Positions 32,987-41,097 of a DNA stretch of 43,859 bases are shown here, one piece after another. Every line of letters starts with the position of its first letter. The first letter of the stretch is position 1. The position numbers were made by a program, and so were the translations under genes. Where the stretch lies: assembly GCA_001464385.1 (NCBI GenBank), contig LNFB01000319.1, positions 1-43,859 of the forward strand, read 5' to 3'. This DNA comes from Deltaproteobacteria bacterium Ga0077550 (GTDB lineage Bacteria > Myxococcota_A > Polyangia > Nannocystales > Nannocystaceae). The notes beneath the pieces were generated by a model that did no database searches, had not been told where the DNA came from, and saw only the letters and a program-made list of their open reading frames with translations.

Positions 32987-35185
32987 TCACGGCTCCTCGA
33001 GCGCGATGGTGCCGGCCTGCAACACGATGCTCCCGCTCGCATCCGCGAGGCGGACGAGCCCGTCGCTGCGCATCACCGCCTCGTCGCTGCCGTCGAGCTC
33101 GATCTTTGACGCCATGGCCACGAACCGGGCGCCTGCGTCGATCAGAACCTCGCCGGCCATGATCGTAGCGCGACCGTTCAGCGTCATCTCGCACTCGTCC
33201 CCGCACTCGAGCTTCACGCCGCCGGGTGAGGCGAGCGTCGCGGTGGACCCGAGGCCGAGGCTCGCCCCGGGTGCGGCGATCGACAGCACCGGCGCCGCCA
33301 GGCTGAGCGCACCCGGTGCCAGGGCGACCATCGCACCGCCGCAGACGAGGTTCACCGCGGCGGGGCCCGTGATGGTGACACCCGTTGGGGTCATGAGGAT
33401 CGCCGACGGGCCGCACACCAACTCGATCCGCTGCGGCGCGCTTAGCTGGTACCCACCGTGAATGATCGAGACGTTCATCCCGGGTGTCGTCGCCCCGGCC
33501 TCGCCAAGCGGCGGTCCGCCGTCGATCTGCAGGGCGACGGAGCCGGCCACGCGCAGCTCCTGTGCGCCGTCGACCTGGTGGATCTCATCCTTCCGGACGT
33601 GCAGGACGTCGTCCGCGCCGATCTCGGTGTGGCGGTGGCCGCCGACACGGCGACTTTCTGTCGCGTCGACCTTGGTGTTGAGGTCGTGCAACACGTGGGC
33701 GTCGAGATCGCGTTGGGCGCGGAGGTAGACGCGCTCCGAGCCCGCGGCGTCGTCGAACGTCAGCTCGTTGTAGCCGTCGCCACCAGGGCTGCTCTGCGTG
33801 CGGATCGTCGACTTCGTGCGGTCGGCGGGGAGGTCGTACGGCGGCCGGTGCGCGCCGTTGTAGACGCAGCCGACGCAGATCGGGCGATCGGGGTCGCCGT
33901 CGAGGAACGCAACGAGCACCTCCATGCCGACGCGGGGGATGAACATGCTGCCCCAGCCCTGGCCGGCCCACGACTGGGCGACGCGCAGCCAGCAGCTGGC
34001 GTCGGCGTCTGGTGTGGTCGAGCGATCCCAGTGCATGCGCACGCGGATGCGGCCGTGCTCGTCCGTGTGGATTTCCTCCTCGGGCGGGCCGACGACGACC
34101 GCGGTCTGGAGGCTGTGGATGCGGGGGCGTGCGGTCGTGCGCTGCGGCCGATACGGGACGTCGAGGGGCTGGCACTCGAACGTGTTCGTGTAGTTCGGAC
34201 CGCCGCGTGCTGTGTCGCCGCCGAGCTCGGCCTCGGGGCAGTCACCGCGATGGACCACGGCGGTCAGAAGAAGGTCCAGGGTCTCGCCCGACTCGAGAGC
34301 GATCGCGGCGTGTAACCCGGGGCCGAAACCAATGACGTTGCCGGCCCCTGTACCGACCACATCCCGCGAGGCGCGGCGCTCGTGCTCGCGTCGCGCGGAC
34401 GCAGGGCCACTCGATCCGGCATTGCGCCGCAGCTGGTGCACCTCGTGCCGAGGCTCCGGCGCGACCTCGGGCCAGCGGCTCTCGGCGTTGGCCGCCGGCA
34501 CGCCTAACCACGTCCAGTTGCGCTCGGTGACGCCGGCCGACGCCGGTCGACGGGTGAACGCCAGCGCCTGGATGCTCATCTCGGGGGCCTCGTCGTGCCG
34601 CTCCGAGATCAGTCGGAGCTCCCCAACGTCGGGAACCCGTGGAAAGCCGCGGTTGTCGTCGACCACACGGACCACGTCGTCCACGAACCAAGCAAGACCG
34701 TCGTCTTCCAACAGCCTCGACGCGAACGCGAGGTCGCTTTCGCCGTGCTGAACGCAATACTCTCGTACGTCGAGCGGCACAACCGGCTCACCGTCGACCG
34801 CGATGCCGGCGTCGCCCGTCGCACCCCCGCCGACCACCGAGCGAGCGATCTCGAGGGACGTCATTGCTTGGAAGACGCGGGAGCGGTCGGCCCAGCCCAG
34901 CCGAGCAAGCGGCGACTCGAACCGCACGATCGCAACCGCACCTCGCTCGTCGGCCGACACATCGGCAAGTGTGACCTCCCCGCGAAACGTGCGGACGCAC
35001 TCGCCCCGTCGCATCGTGAGCTCCGCGCGCGCACCAACGACTGTCTCCGTCGACTGCGGCGTCTCACTGAGCAACCGCAGCTCGGCGCGGAAGGGTCGGT
35101 TTAGTCGCTCCTCGAGCACCACCGCGCGAACTCGCCAAGCGGCGCCGCCGCACTCGAACTGGAACTCGACGTGGTCGATTCGCAT
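32987..35185 (-). CDS. vgrG: VgrG-type spike protein, copy 2
   Basis: The 732-residue protein has the same layout as copy 1: gp27-like N-terminal domains, an OB-fold with EEEIHTDEHGRIRVRMHWD and GMEVLVAFLDGDPDRP, and a DUF2345-like C-terminus (LVCGPSAILMTPTGV...). It starts at ATG 35185, 11 bp after the stop of the unrecognised 699-residue protein, with GAGGA 8 nt upstream overlapping that stop. Position directly after that gene makes it the likely carrier of that protein if it is an effector. The frame extends to 35284, but ATG 35185 aligns with the MRIDH start shared by copy 1. Confidence 0.95.
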   Translation of the reverse strand: MRIDHVEFQFECGGAAWRVRAVVLEERLNRPFRAELRLLSETPQSTETVVGARAELTMRRGECVRTFRGEVTLADVSADERGAVAIVRFESPLARLGWADRSRVFQAMTSLEIARSVVGGGATGDAGIAVDGEPVVPLDVREYCVQHGESDLAFASRLLEDDGLAWFVDDVVRVVDDNRGFPRVPDVGELRLISERHDEAPEMSIQALAFTRRPASAGVTERNWTWLGVPAANAESRWPEVAPEPRHEVHQLRRNAGSSGPASARREHERRASRDVVGTGAGNVIGFGPGLHAAIALESGETLDLLLTAVVHRGDCPEAELGGDTARGGPNYTNTFECQPLDVPYRPQRTTARPRIHSLQTAVVVGPPEEEIHTDEHGRIRVRMHWDRSTTPDADASCWLRVAQSWAGQGWGSMFIPRVGMEVLVAFLDGDPDRPICVGCVYNGAHRPPYDLPADRTKSTIRTQSSPGGDGYNELTFDDAAGSERVYLRAQRDLDAHVLHDLNTKVDATESRRVGGHRHTEIGADDVLHVRKDEIHQVDGAQELRVAGSVALQIDGGPPLGEAGATTPGMNVSIIHGGYQLSAPQRIELVCGPSAILMTPTGVTITGPAAVNLVCGGAMVALAPGALSLAAPVLSIAAPGASLGLGSTATLASPGGVKLECGDECEMTLNGRATIMAGEVLIDAGARFVAMASKIELDGSDEAVMRSDGLVRLADASGSIVLQAGTIALEEP
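32993..34200 (-). repeat. Long repeat, vgrG copy 2 half
   Basis: Partner of 30156-31360: direct orientation, about 1.2 kb, about 2.8 kb apart. It includes several runs of more than 30 identical bases, so recombination between the two could delete the Ig-like gene. Confidence 0.75.
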
Positions 35186-35196
35186 GGATCCCGTCC

Positions 35197-37296
35197 TCAC
35201 TTCTTCTTGCGGCGCACGCTCGGGTCGTTGGTCCCGAGGGTCGCGGCGACCTGAGCGTTCATCACGACGAAGCCGCGACGCCACTGCTCGGAGGGCACTT
35301 CGTCGGGGTAGAGCGCCTCGCCCAGTGCGGCGAGGACGTCCTCGCCGTGCCCCTGCGTCTCGACGGTCGCGTTCAGGTCGCCGCCAAGGCAGTCGATGAG
35401 CGCCTGGCGAATGTTCGCCGCGCGCGCGAGTGAGAGCTGCTTGTTATACCACCGCTGGCCAGGGCGATCGGCGAACGCCTCGACGTCGACGCGGCTCATC
35501 GGATCTCGCAACAGCGCGAGTTCGTTGGCGGCGAACACACGCAGCATCTGCCGCCCCGACCAACGGAGCGTGGCGCTGCCGAGCTGGAACTGGATCGCGT
35601 TGTCCTGCTTGTAGGCGGTGGTGTACTCGAACATGGGGCGACGCGCGAAGGTGGTGTGGTGCACGTCATCCGCGTCGAGATCGTCGATCGCGCCGAACCC
35701 CCAACCCAGGTCCATGTCCGAGGCGTCGGTCTTGACCTCGTCGAAGACCACTTGCATCGTTCCAGTCGCTCCCCCTCCATCGAGAAGCCAGATCATCTGC
35801 TTCTCGGCTCGTTTGCCGTGGGCGTCGGTGGCCATCACACCGGGGAGGAAGGCGAACCGACCAGAGAAGCTCGACGGCTTCCAGTCGACCGGGCTCTCGG
35901 ACCAGCCCTTGACCGTCATCTCTTCCACGCCGAGTTGCGTGCCGCCCATTCCAAGAGAACCCACGGTGGCGAGCACGTCGTAGGCGGCCTCCCAGCTCCC
36001 GTCCGGCGCGCGAACGCGAAGCATGCCCCACATTACCTTGCCCCCCGCGTGCGCTTCGAGGAGGTCCGCAATCGCGCCGCCGACCTTTTCGACGAGCTTG
36101 TCCTCGATCTTCTTACGGTGCTTCTTCAGGGATGTGCCCCAGTCCCAGCGGAACTCCTCGATCTTGTCGAGGAGTTTGGCAACACCCTTCTTGGCGAGGT
36201 ACTTTCCGCGCTTCGCGAGCTTGGCGAGCTTCGACGCGAAGGGGAGCGAAGCGTCGGCGCCCAGGACTTGGAACACGCCGTCGTACTCGTAGCGGAAGGT
36301 CTTGGTTGGTTGGACGCCGAGCCAGCGGATGATGTCGGCGACATCATCCGGATTCTTCAATAACGTGTATTCGTTGTACGCAATGACTCGCTGAAGCCAC
36401 GCGTAGCGAGTGCGAAGCTCGAAGATGCCGGACGGATTGCGAATGCTAATCGTGGATCGAAGGAGTTCTGGAAGTACTCGCGAAGCAACTCGATTGGCGT
36501 CAGCTGGCGCGAACGCCCCCGATAGGAGCCTGTCAACCGTTCTCTTGATCGCAAGGATCGCCTCATGCACATCCGCGGCGTGCCCAGAAACCTCAATCGA
36601 AAACAGGTTCCGAAGTAGTTGCGCGAACGATTCTTGGCCGTCGCTCGTGCGATCGTGAACGATCGACTCAAGCAAGAGCTTCAGTCGCCTCTCCGACACA
36701 GGGCGGTGCTCAGATGCCAGCCATCCGTCGACGATCGGATTGCCTCCGCCAAAGCTCTCAGCGCGCAGTTGCTCGATAACACGGTCGGACAGCGTTGCGC
36801 GCGGAGAGAATCTGCAAAATTCTGAGCGAGTTCCATCTGGCCAATGGATCTCGAATGACAGAAGATCTTTTACAAATAGGGTTCCGGAGGCAGGCGTACG
36901 GGTTAGCCCAGGTGTTGTCGGCGACAGAAACGGGGTTGTATCCCCCGGCTCGCGAAGCTCGAACGTCACCTGCTTGCCTGGCGCCGAGGGTGCGTAGTCA
37001 CCGCTATACCGATACACGGTGCGCGCGCCAGTCTTGGGCGAGAACCAGATCTCCATGTGATACCCCGCTTGGTTGACGCAACATACGCTACTCGCTGATT
37101 CGTAGCGTCCGGTTATGTTTTTTACGGCGTCGTACTCATTGTCGGGCGGCGTGAGTTGACACTGCAACATTCCGAGAATGATTGAAGGAGCATGAGGGTC
37201 GCTGGTCTGCAGTTCGCGCTTGCGATACGCAGGAGACCAGCAGACCACGCTGCCTTCGTCATAGTGAAGCGTCTTGATCTCGTCTTCTCTCGCCAT
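35197..37296 (-). CDS. Unrecognised protein with OmpA-like C-terminus, candidate VgrG-linked effector
   Basis: The 699-residue protein starts at ATG 37296 (AAGGAG about 11 nt upstream, overlapping the previous stop). No signal peptide. Residues 1-165 are of unknown fold with several Cys. The middle (about 330-400) is Lys-rich and helical (KLAKLAKRGKYLAKKGVAKL, later KKHRKKIEDKLVEKVGGAI), which could be amphipathic. The C-terminal 110 residues resemble an OmpA/MotB domain (VDVEAFAD...NKQLSLARAANIRQAL), a peptidoglycan-binding fold. No toxin catalytic motif was seen. The part from about 36360 to 37296 has visibly lower GC (about 50%) than the surroundings. It is immediately upstream of vgrG copy 2, so cargo or tether is the best guess. 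Confidence 0.7.
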   Translation of the reverse strand: MAREDEIKTLHYDEGSVVCWSPAYRKRELQTSDPHAPSIILGMLQCQLTPPDNEYDAVKNITGRYESASSVCCVNQAGYHMEIWFSPKTGARTVYRYSGDYAPSAPGKQVTFELREPGDTTPFLSPTTPGLTRTPASGTLFVKDLLSFEIHWPDGTRSEFCRFSPRATLSDRVIEQLRAESFGGGNPIVDGWLASEHRPVSERRLKLLLESIVHDRTSDGQESFAQLLRNLFSIEVSGHAADVHEAILAIKRTVDRLLSGAFAPADANRVASRVLPELLRSTISIRNPSGIFELRTRYAWLQRVIAYNEYTLLKNPDDVADIIRWLGVQPTKTFRYEYDGVFQVLGADASLPFASKLAKLAKRGKYLAKKGVAKLLDKIEEFRWDWGTSLKKHRKKIEDKLVEKVGGAIADLLEAHAGGKVMWGMLRVRAPDGSWEAAYDVLATVGSLGMGGTQLGVEEMTVKGWSESPVDWKPSSFSGRFAFLPGVMATDAHGKRAEKQMIWLLDGGGATGTMQVVFDEVKTDASDMDLGWGFGAIDDLDADDVHHTTFARRPMFEYTTAYKQDNAIQFQLGSATLRWSGRQMLRVFAANELALLRDPMSRVDVEAFADRPGQRWYNKQLSLARAANIRQALIDCLGGDLNATVETQGHGEDVLAALGEALYPDEVPSEQWRRGFVVMNAQVAATLGTNDPSVRRKKK

Positions 37297-37900
37297 GGTA
37301 ATCGCTACTCCTTCTATTCCCTGGGAGCCGCCGTGTAGACAGTGCCGTCAATAGACAGCGCATCGGTACCTGATCCACATTCGCCTGCGTCGTTCATTCC
37401 ACCGCACTTGACATGCCCTTCTTGTTCAAGTACGCACCACGATGACCTGGAACTAACCTGCACTTGGACGGGATTTTCGATGTCTAGGAGGTGGATGCGT
37501 CGCCTGCTGCTATTGTCTTCCGGCGAGTTCCAGCAACTCACTGACTGGTCGGTTGCGATGCCGCACATGAGCCCGCCCTCGACGTCGAGTTGCTCGATGT
37601 CGACGATGCCGTCCTCGATCACTAGGGTGCGGGCATCGGCAGTGCGGGCCACGCGCCCATCTTGCAAATGTATGACGACTTCGAGGCCGCCAAAGATGGC
37701 GCGAACGCGAGCGCCGGTGTCGATCGTGTTCCATGTGCCACCACTGTTGCCGTCATTGCACCTGAATGTACCATCGTCGAGTACGATACACGCGCCACGC
37801 TCGCGAGTGTTATCGCCAGAGATGAGCGCGATGTCGACGATCCCAGGCATGCGGCGTGACTCGAGCGCGTCGTAGTTGGGCACATCAACCCCGCGTGGGA
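36350..37900. other. Low-GC patch across the candidate effector and RCC1-like genes
   Basis: Sample lines here run at roughly 47-55% G+C against about 70% elsewhere in the window. The patch covers the N-terminal two-thirds of the 699-residue gene and the C-terminal half of the RCC1-like gene. Codon choice is correspondingly richer in A/T. This is a mark of recent acquisition or unusual selection. Confidence 0.65.
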
Positions 37901-38579
37901 CCCTCGGGCAAGCGAGTTCGTCGTTCGAGTAGATGCATCCGGTGTCGGCGTAGAGATCAATCGCGCCGACGCTGATTCCGGTCGGCGCTGCGCGCCACGG
38001 ATCTTCGGCCGGTCGCCGCCGCTTCCTTCGGGCGTGTTCGGTGATCTCCATGTGGGCGCCCACTCCTTCGATCTTCTCGTCCACCGGCTCCGGGGGCGCC
38101 ATCAACGGTCGCAGATCCACGTGAGGCCAAGCAACCACCTCGCCGCCGGCCAGGACTGCAGTCGCGTAGCCGAACCGGTTCTCCGAGCTGCTGAGGCGCA
38201 CCGCGCCTTCGATGCCGTGGATCTTCCGAGGTCGGTTCGAACGCCCGACCGCTGATGACCCTCCTTCGATCTCGGCGGCTTCGTACTGGTCTCCCCAGCA
38301 ATACACATTGCCTCGAGAGTCGCGCGCACAGGCGGCGCCATTGTAGAGCTGGATCTCGACGATGTCGCTCAGGCGGTCATCGAAGTGCCCCGCGAGCGTG
38401 CTGCGCTGAGCGTCGGAGAGCGAAGGCGTGCGTCCACAGGCGGCGAGACCGGCGAGGCCCCACGCCAACCGTGCGACCACGGTCCTCAACGAGTTCGAGA
38501 CGTTCGCGGCCCAGGATTGTCCGCAGGCGACGCCCTGGAGCCGGGCTGTCCCCCATGTGCGTTCCATCGACTTCATCAC
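37314..38579 (-). CDS. RCC1-like lipoprotein (beta-propeller)
   Basis: The 421-residue protein has at least five repeats of the RCC1-like type: C-A-R-D-S-R-G-N-V-Y-C-W-G-D, C-I-Y-S-N-D-E-L-A-C, C-I-V-L-D-D-G-T-F-R-C, C-G-I-A-T-D-Q-S-V-S-C-W and C-V-L-E-Q-E-G-H-V-K-C-G-G. Each has a Cys pair, a myxobacterial variant. A lipobox LAAC with GLAGLAA before it points to a lipoprotein, but the signal sits about 45 residues in, so the true start may be GTG 38480 rather than GTG 38579 (or ATG 38576). The start overlaps the stop of the OmpA-like gene. The propeller may bind a protein or glycan partner. It is followed 17 bp later by the unrecognised protein. Confidence 0.75.
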   Translation of the reverse strand: MMKSMERTWGTARLQGVACGQSWAANVSNSLRTVVARLAWGLAGLAACGRTPSLSDAQRSTLAGHFDDRLSDIVEIQLYNGAACARDSRGNVYCWGDQYEAAEIEGGSSAVGRSNRPRKIHGIEGAVRLSSSENRFGYATAVLAGGEVVAWPHVDLRPLMAPPEPVDEKIEGVGAHMEITEHARRKRRRPAEDPWRAAPTGISVGAIDLYADTGCIYSNDELACPRVPRGVDVPNYDALESRRMPGIVDIALISGDNTRERGACIVLDDGTFRCNDGNSGGTWNTIDTGARVRAIFGGLEVVIHLQDGRVARTADARTLVIEDGIVDIEQLDVEGGLMCGIATDQSVSCWNSPEDNSSRRRIHLLDIENPVQVQVSSRSSWCVLEQEGHVKCGGMNDAGECGSGTDALSIDGTVYTAAPRE

Positions 38580-40318
38580 GGTTCGTCACCGCCTTCGGGC
38601 TCGGTCTCGGGCTGGCTCTCGACCTCGAACGGGTCCACATCGTCCTGCGGTCCGTGCTGCAGGGACACTTCCCAGAACGGCACGTCCTCGAACAGGGTGC
38701 GATGCTGTCCATCCGCCGTGATCGCGACACAAGTCAGGAACGACGCCTCCGGTACGTCTTCGAACGTGAACGTCAGCAGCTCGCTCAGGCTCTGCGGCGT
38801 GTCCCACGGGTCGATCTGGCGCATGTAGGCCCCGTCGACGGATCGCAGCTCGATGACGAGACCGGCGTGGTGGGCGTAAGCCACATCGAAGTCTGTCACC
38901 ACCTCGACGCGCCCTCGACCGGCGAGGCCCGGCGTGAAGGTCCGCTCTTCGTCCACCGCTTTGTTCCACGCTGCGTACTCGCCATCACCGGCCTGCGAGT
39001 TCTTCGCTCGTGGCGGCGGCGCGATGCCATCCCGGAAGAAGAAGACCTCGACCCGGCGATTCTGCAACTCCTCGACCCCGTCCGGGGTGGGGACGACGGG
39101 GAAGTGCTCGCCGCAGCCATGGGCGACCGCCGTTGTGGGTCCGGGCAACGTCGTGCCGTCGAGCGCCATGTACTGGGCGACCAACGTGCGGCGCGTCAGC
39201 GGGCCACAATCGCCGTCGACCGAAAGTCCGTTGGCCTCTTGGAACCGACGTACCGCCGCAGTAAAGCTGTGCTCCGAGTGCGCGTCGGAGTAGTACGGGG
39301 TCTGCCCGACGGGGAGCGAGGAAAGCATGAGCAAGTCCTCGGTCACGCCCCACCGGCGCGAGAAGTCGGCGTCTGCGCTGTAGAACGACAGCCACGCGTC
39401 GATGTCGTCGGTCATGTACGCGATGACCGCCTCCGCGCGTTCCAGCGACAGACTGTCATTCCGAAACGCCTTGCCGGTGCGGTCGGTGTGACCAACCACG
39501 AGGACCTCGGCGCCCGGCATCCGCTCGTACATCTTGGCGAGCAGGCGGATGCCCTCGAGCGCGGCGGGCAACAGGAACGCCTTGTTCAACTCGAACAGCA
39601 TCCCGACCAGGCGAACGCACGCCGCTCGGACATCCGGCTCGGCGACGAGGCGATAGTGCCGATCGAGGGGGGACAGCAGCACGGGCGCGGCGCCGCTACG
39701 AGGAACCACGATGTCCCCGACAGCCGGCTGAAACGCGTCCATGACGAGTCCGGGGGTCGAGGGTGGGGCGGGATCCAGTCGAGCGGGGAGTTCGACGCGT
39801 GTTGGGCCGGGATAGGCGACGGCTCGCGCCCAGTGGCGGCCCGTCGCATCGAGCACGACCCGGTCGCGCCGACCATCGCAGTGCACGAGTGTCACCTCGG
39901 TGTTGGCGAACGGCACGCCTCGGTTGTCGACCAGCTCGACAGACACCCAGCCGAACTTCTCGGTGGTCTCCCCACGGAGCGACGACAGCGGCACCGCGCT
40001 CGCCCATGGGTCTGACGAGTCCTCGCGGTAGAGCACCGGCCGCCCACGGAACGGCTCTGGGAGAGCGACGGGGACCAGGCGGCCGCTCGCGATCGCCTGG
40101 GCTACGGTGTTCGCGATGCCGTCGACATCCCCGGGGTCGCCCGCGAAGCCAAAGGTGTCCGCGAGGCGGCGCACCTCATCAGCACCAATTCCTTCTCGCA
40201 GGACCGTCAGCAGCACCTCGTGTGCGGTCGCGTGCGACCAACGCTGCACCTCGTGCGCCGAGATCAGGAAGTACTCGGTGCCGACGCGCGTGGTCACCCG
40301 TGGCGGGAACTTGGTCAT
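38576..40318 (-). CDS. OmpA-family protein with nested peptidoglycan-binding domain
   Basis: The 580-residue protein starts at ATG 40318 with a strong GGAGG 4 nt upstream. No signal peptide. Residues about 120-180 look like an Ig-like domain. An OmpA/MotB domain begins near 238 (VVGHTDRTGKAFRNDSLSLERAEAVIAY), but its last part (AHGCGEHFPVVP ... QNRRVEVFFF, about 405-440) is separated by about 100 residues. These include a PG_binding_1-like motif (F-T-A-A-V-R-R-F-Q-E-A-N-G-L-S-V-D-G-D-C-G-P-L-T-R). The rest is beta-rich. So a peptidoglycan-binding domain is inserted in an OmpA fold, which would give two cell-wall contacts. It sits in the VgrG island. A wall-anchoring or wall-targeting role is inferred. 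Confidence 0.85.
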   Translation of the reverse strand: MTKFPPRVTTRVGTEYFLISAHEVQRWSHATAHEVLLTVLREGIGADEVRRLADTFGFAGDPGDVDGIANTVAQAIASGRLVPVALPEPFRGRPVLYREDSSDPWASAVPLSSLRGETTEKFGWVSVELVDNRGVPFANTEVTLVHCDGRRDRVVLDATGRHWARAVAYPGPTRVELPARLDPAPPSTPGLVMDAFQPAVGDIVVPRSGAAPVLLSPLDRHYRLVAEPDVRAACVRLVGMLFELNKAFLLPAALEGIRLLAKMYERMPGAEVLVVGHTDRTGKAFRNDSLSLERAEAVIAYMTDDIDAWLSFYSADADFSRRWGVTEDLLMLSSLPVGQTPYYSDAHSEHSFTAAVRRFQEANGLSVDGDCGPLTRRTLVAQYMALDGTTLPGPTTAVAHGCGEHFPVVPTPDGVEELQNRRVEVFFFRDGIAPPPRAKNSQAGDGEYAAWNKAVDEERTFTPGLAGRGRVEVVTDFDVAYAHHAGLVIELRSVDGAYMRQIDPWDTPQSLSELLTFTFEDVPEASFLTCVAITADGQHRTLFEDVPFWEVSLQHGPQDDVDPFEVESQPETEPEGGDEP

Positions 40319-40360
40319 GGGACCTCCGTGACCAGCCGGAGGAACCGCGCGGCCCATTGG

Positions 40361-40939
40361 CTACGAGGAGACACGCTTCACCACCTTCGTCTTCGTCACG
40401 ACGTCGTGCAGGGTTGGGCTGCCGACGAGGCCGGGCACGCACCCGATGAGGGCGACCACCCACGTGCTGGCCGCCACGACGGAGAACCACTCGAGCCAGG
40501 CCGTGTCGTAGCTCTGCGCGCCCACGGTCATCGCCAGCCAGGGCGACTTGATCGCCCACCGGGCGATCAAGTGCCGCCGCGGCGCGGTGCGATCATCGGC
40601 CCCGAGAACGCGCAGGCCCAGCAGTCGCTTCGCCGGCGTGGCCCCTGTCCATGCTTCCACGACGCTCGAGGCAATGGGCACGGCGAACATGCAGAGCATC
40701 AGCACTACGACTACCGCGACGTTGACGGAGCCCGGCACGGAGCCGCGCGGGTTCTCGATCCGCGCCCACGCGGCGTCGGCGGCCGTTCCCATCGCGGCCT
40801 GGCCCACCGAGAACAGCACCAGCATCGCGAGGACGAGGATGATCGGGTCGAGCAGATACGCCAACACGCGGCGCCCCGGCGCGGGGCCGCCGTGCTCCTG
40901 CGGGGCGTGGGGGTTGGTGAGATCTTCGAACGCGTTCAT
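40361..40939 (-). CDS. RDD-family membrane protein
   Basis: The 192-residue inner-membrane protein starts at ATG 40939. The RDD pattern is visible: A-P-G-R-R-V-L-A-Y-L-L-D-P near residue 20 and T-P-A-K-R-L-L-G-L-R-V near 103, with hydrophobic helices at about 27-48, 75-95 and 150-170. RDD proteins have mixed roles, some in ion exchange; none is clear here. It lies 42 bp before the OmpA gene and may start the VgrG operon, with 158 bp of gap upstream. Confidence 0.85.
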   Translation of the reverse strand: MNAFEDLTNPHAPQEHGGPAPGRRVLAYLLDPIILVLAMLVLFSVGQAAMGTAADAAWARIENPRGSVPGSVNVAVVVVLMLCMFAVPIASSVVEAWTGATPAKRLLGLRVLGADDRTAPRRHLIARWAIKSPWLAMTVGAQSYDTAWLEWFSVVAASTWVVALIGCVPGLVGSPTLHDVVTKTKVVKRVSS

Positions 40940-41097
40940 GGCTGCGGCTTTTGGAAAGGTCGGAGTGCAGGAGCTGCGGGACGCGGCCCCCGTCCGGCCC
41001 GAGTGGCGTTCGATCGCGGAGTCAGGCCGACACGAGGTCGCGCGCAACATCGGACCGGACGGGGGTGCGTATGCACTGCGATGGAGGTCTACGGGGC

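Noticed and set aside
32358..33416. Upstream extension of vgrG copy 1 to a 1087-residue protein
   Set aside because: It overlaps the Ig-like gene and vgrG copy 2 in another frame and is Arg-rich; the GTG at 32357 aligns with the MRIDH start of copy 2.
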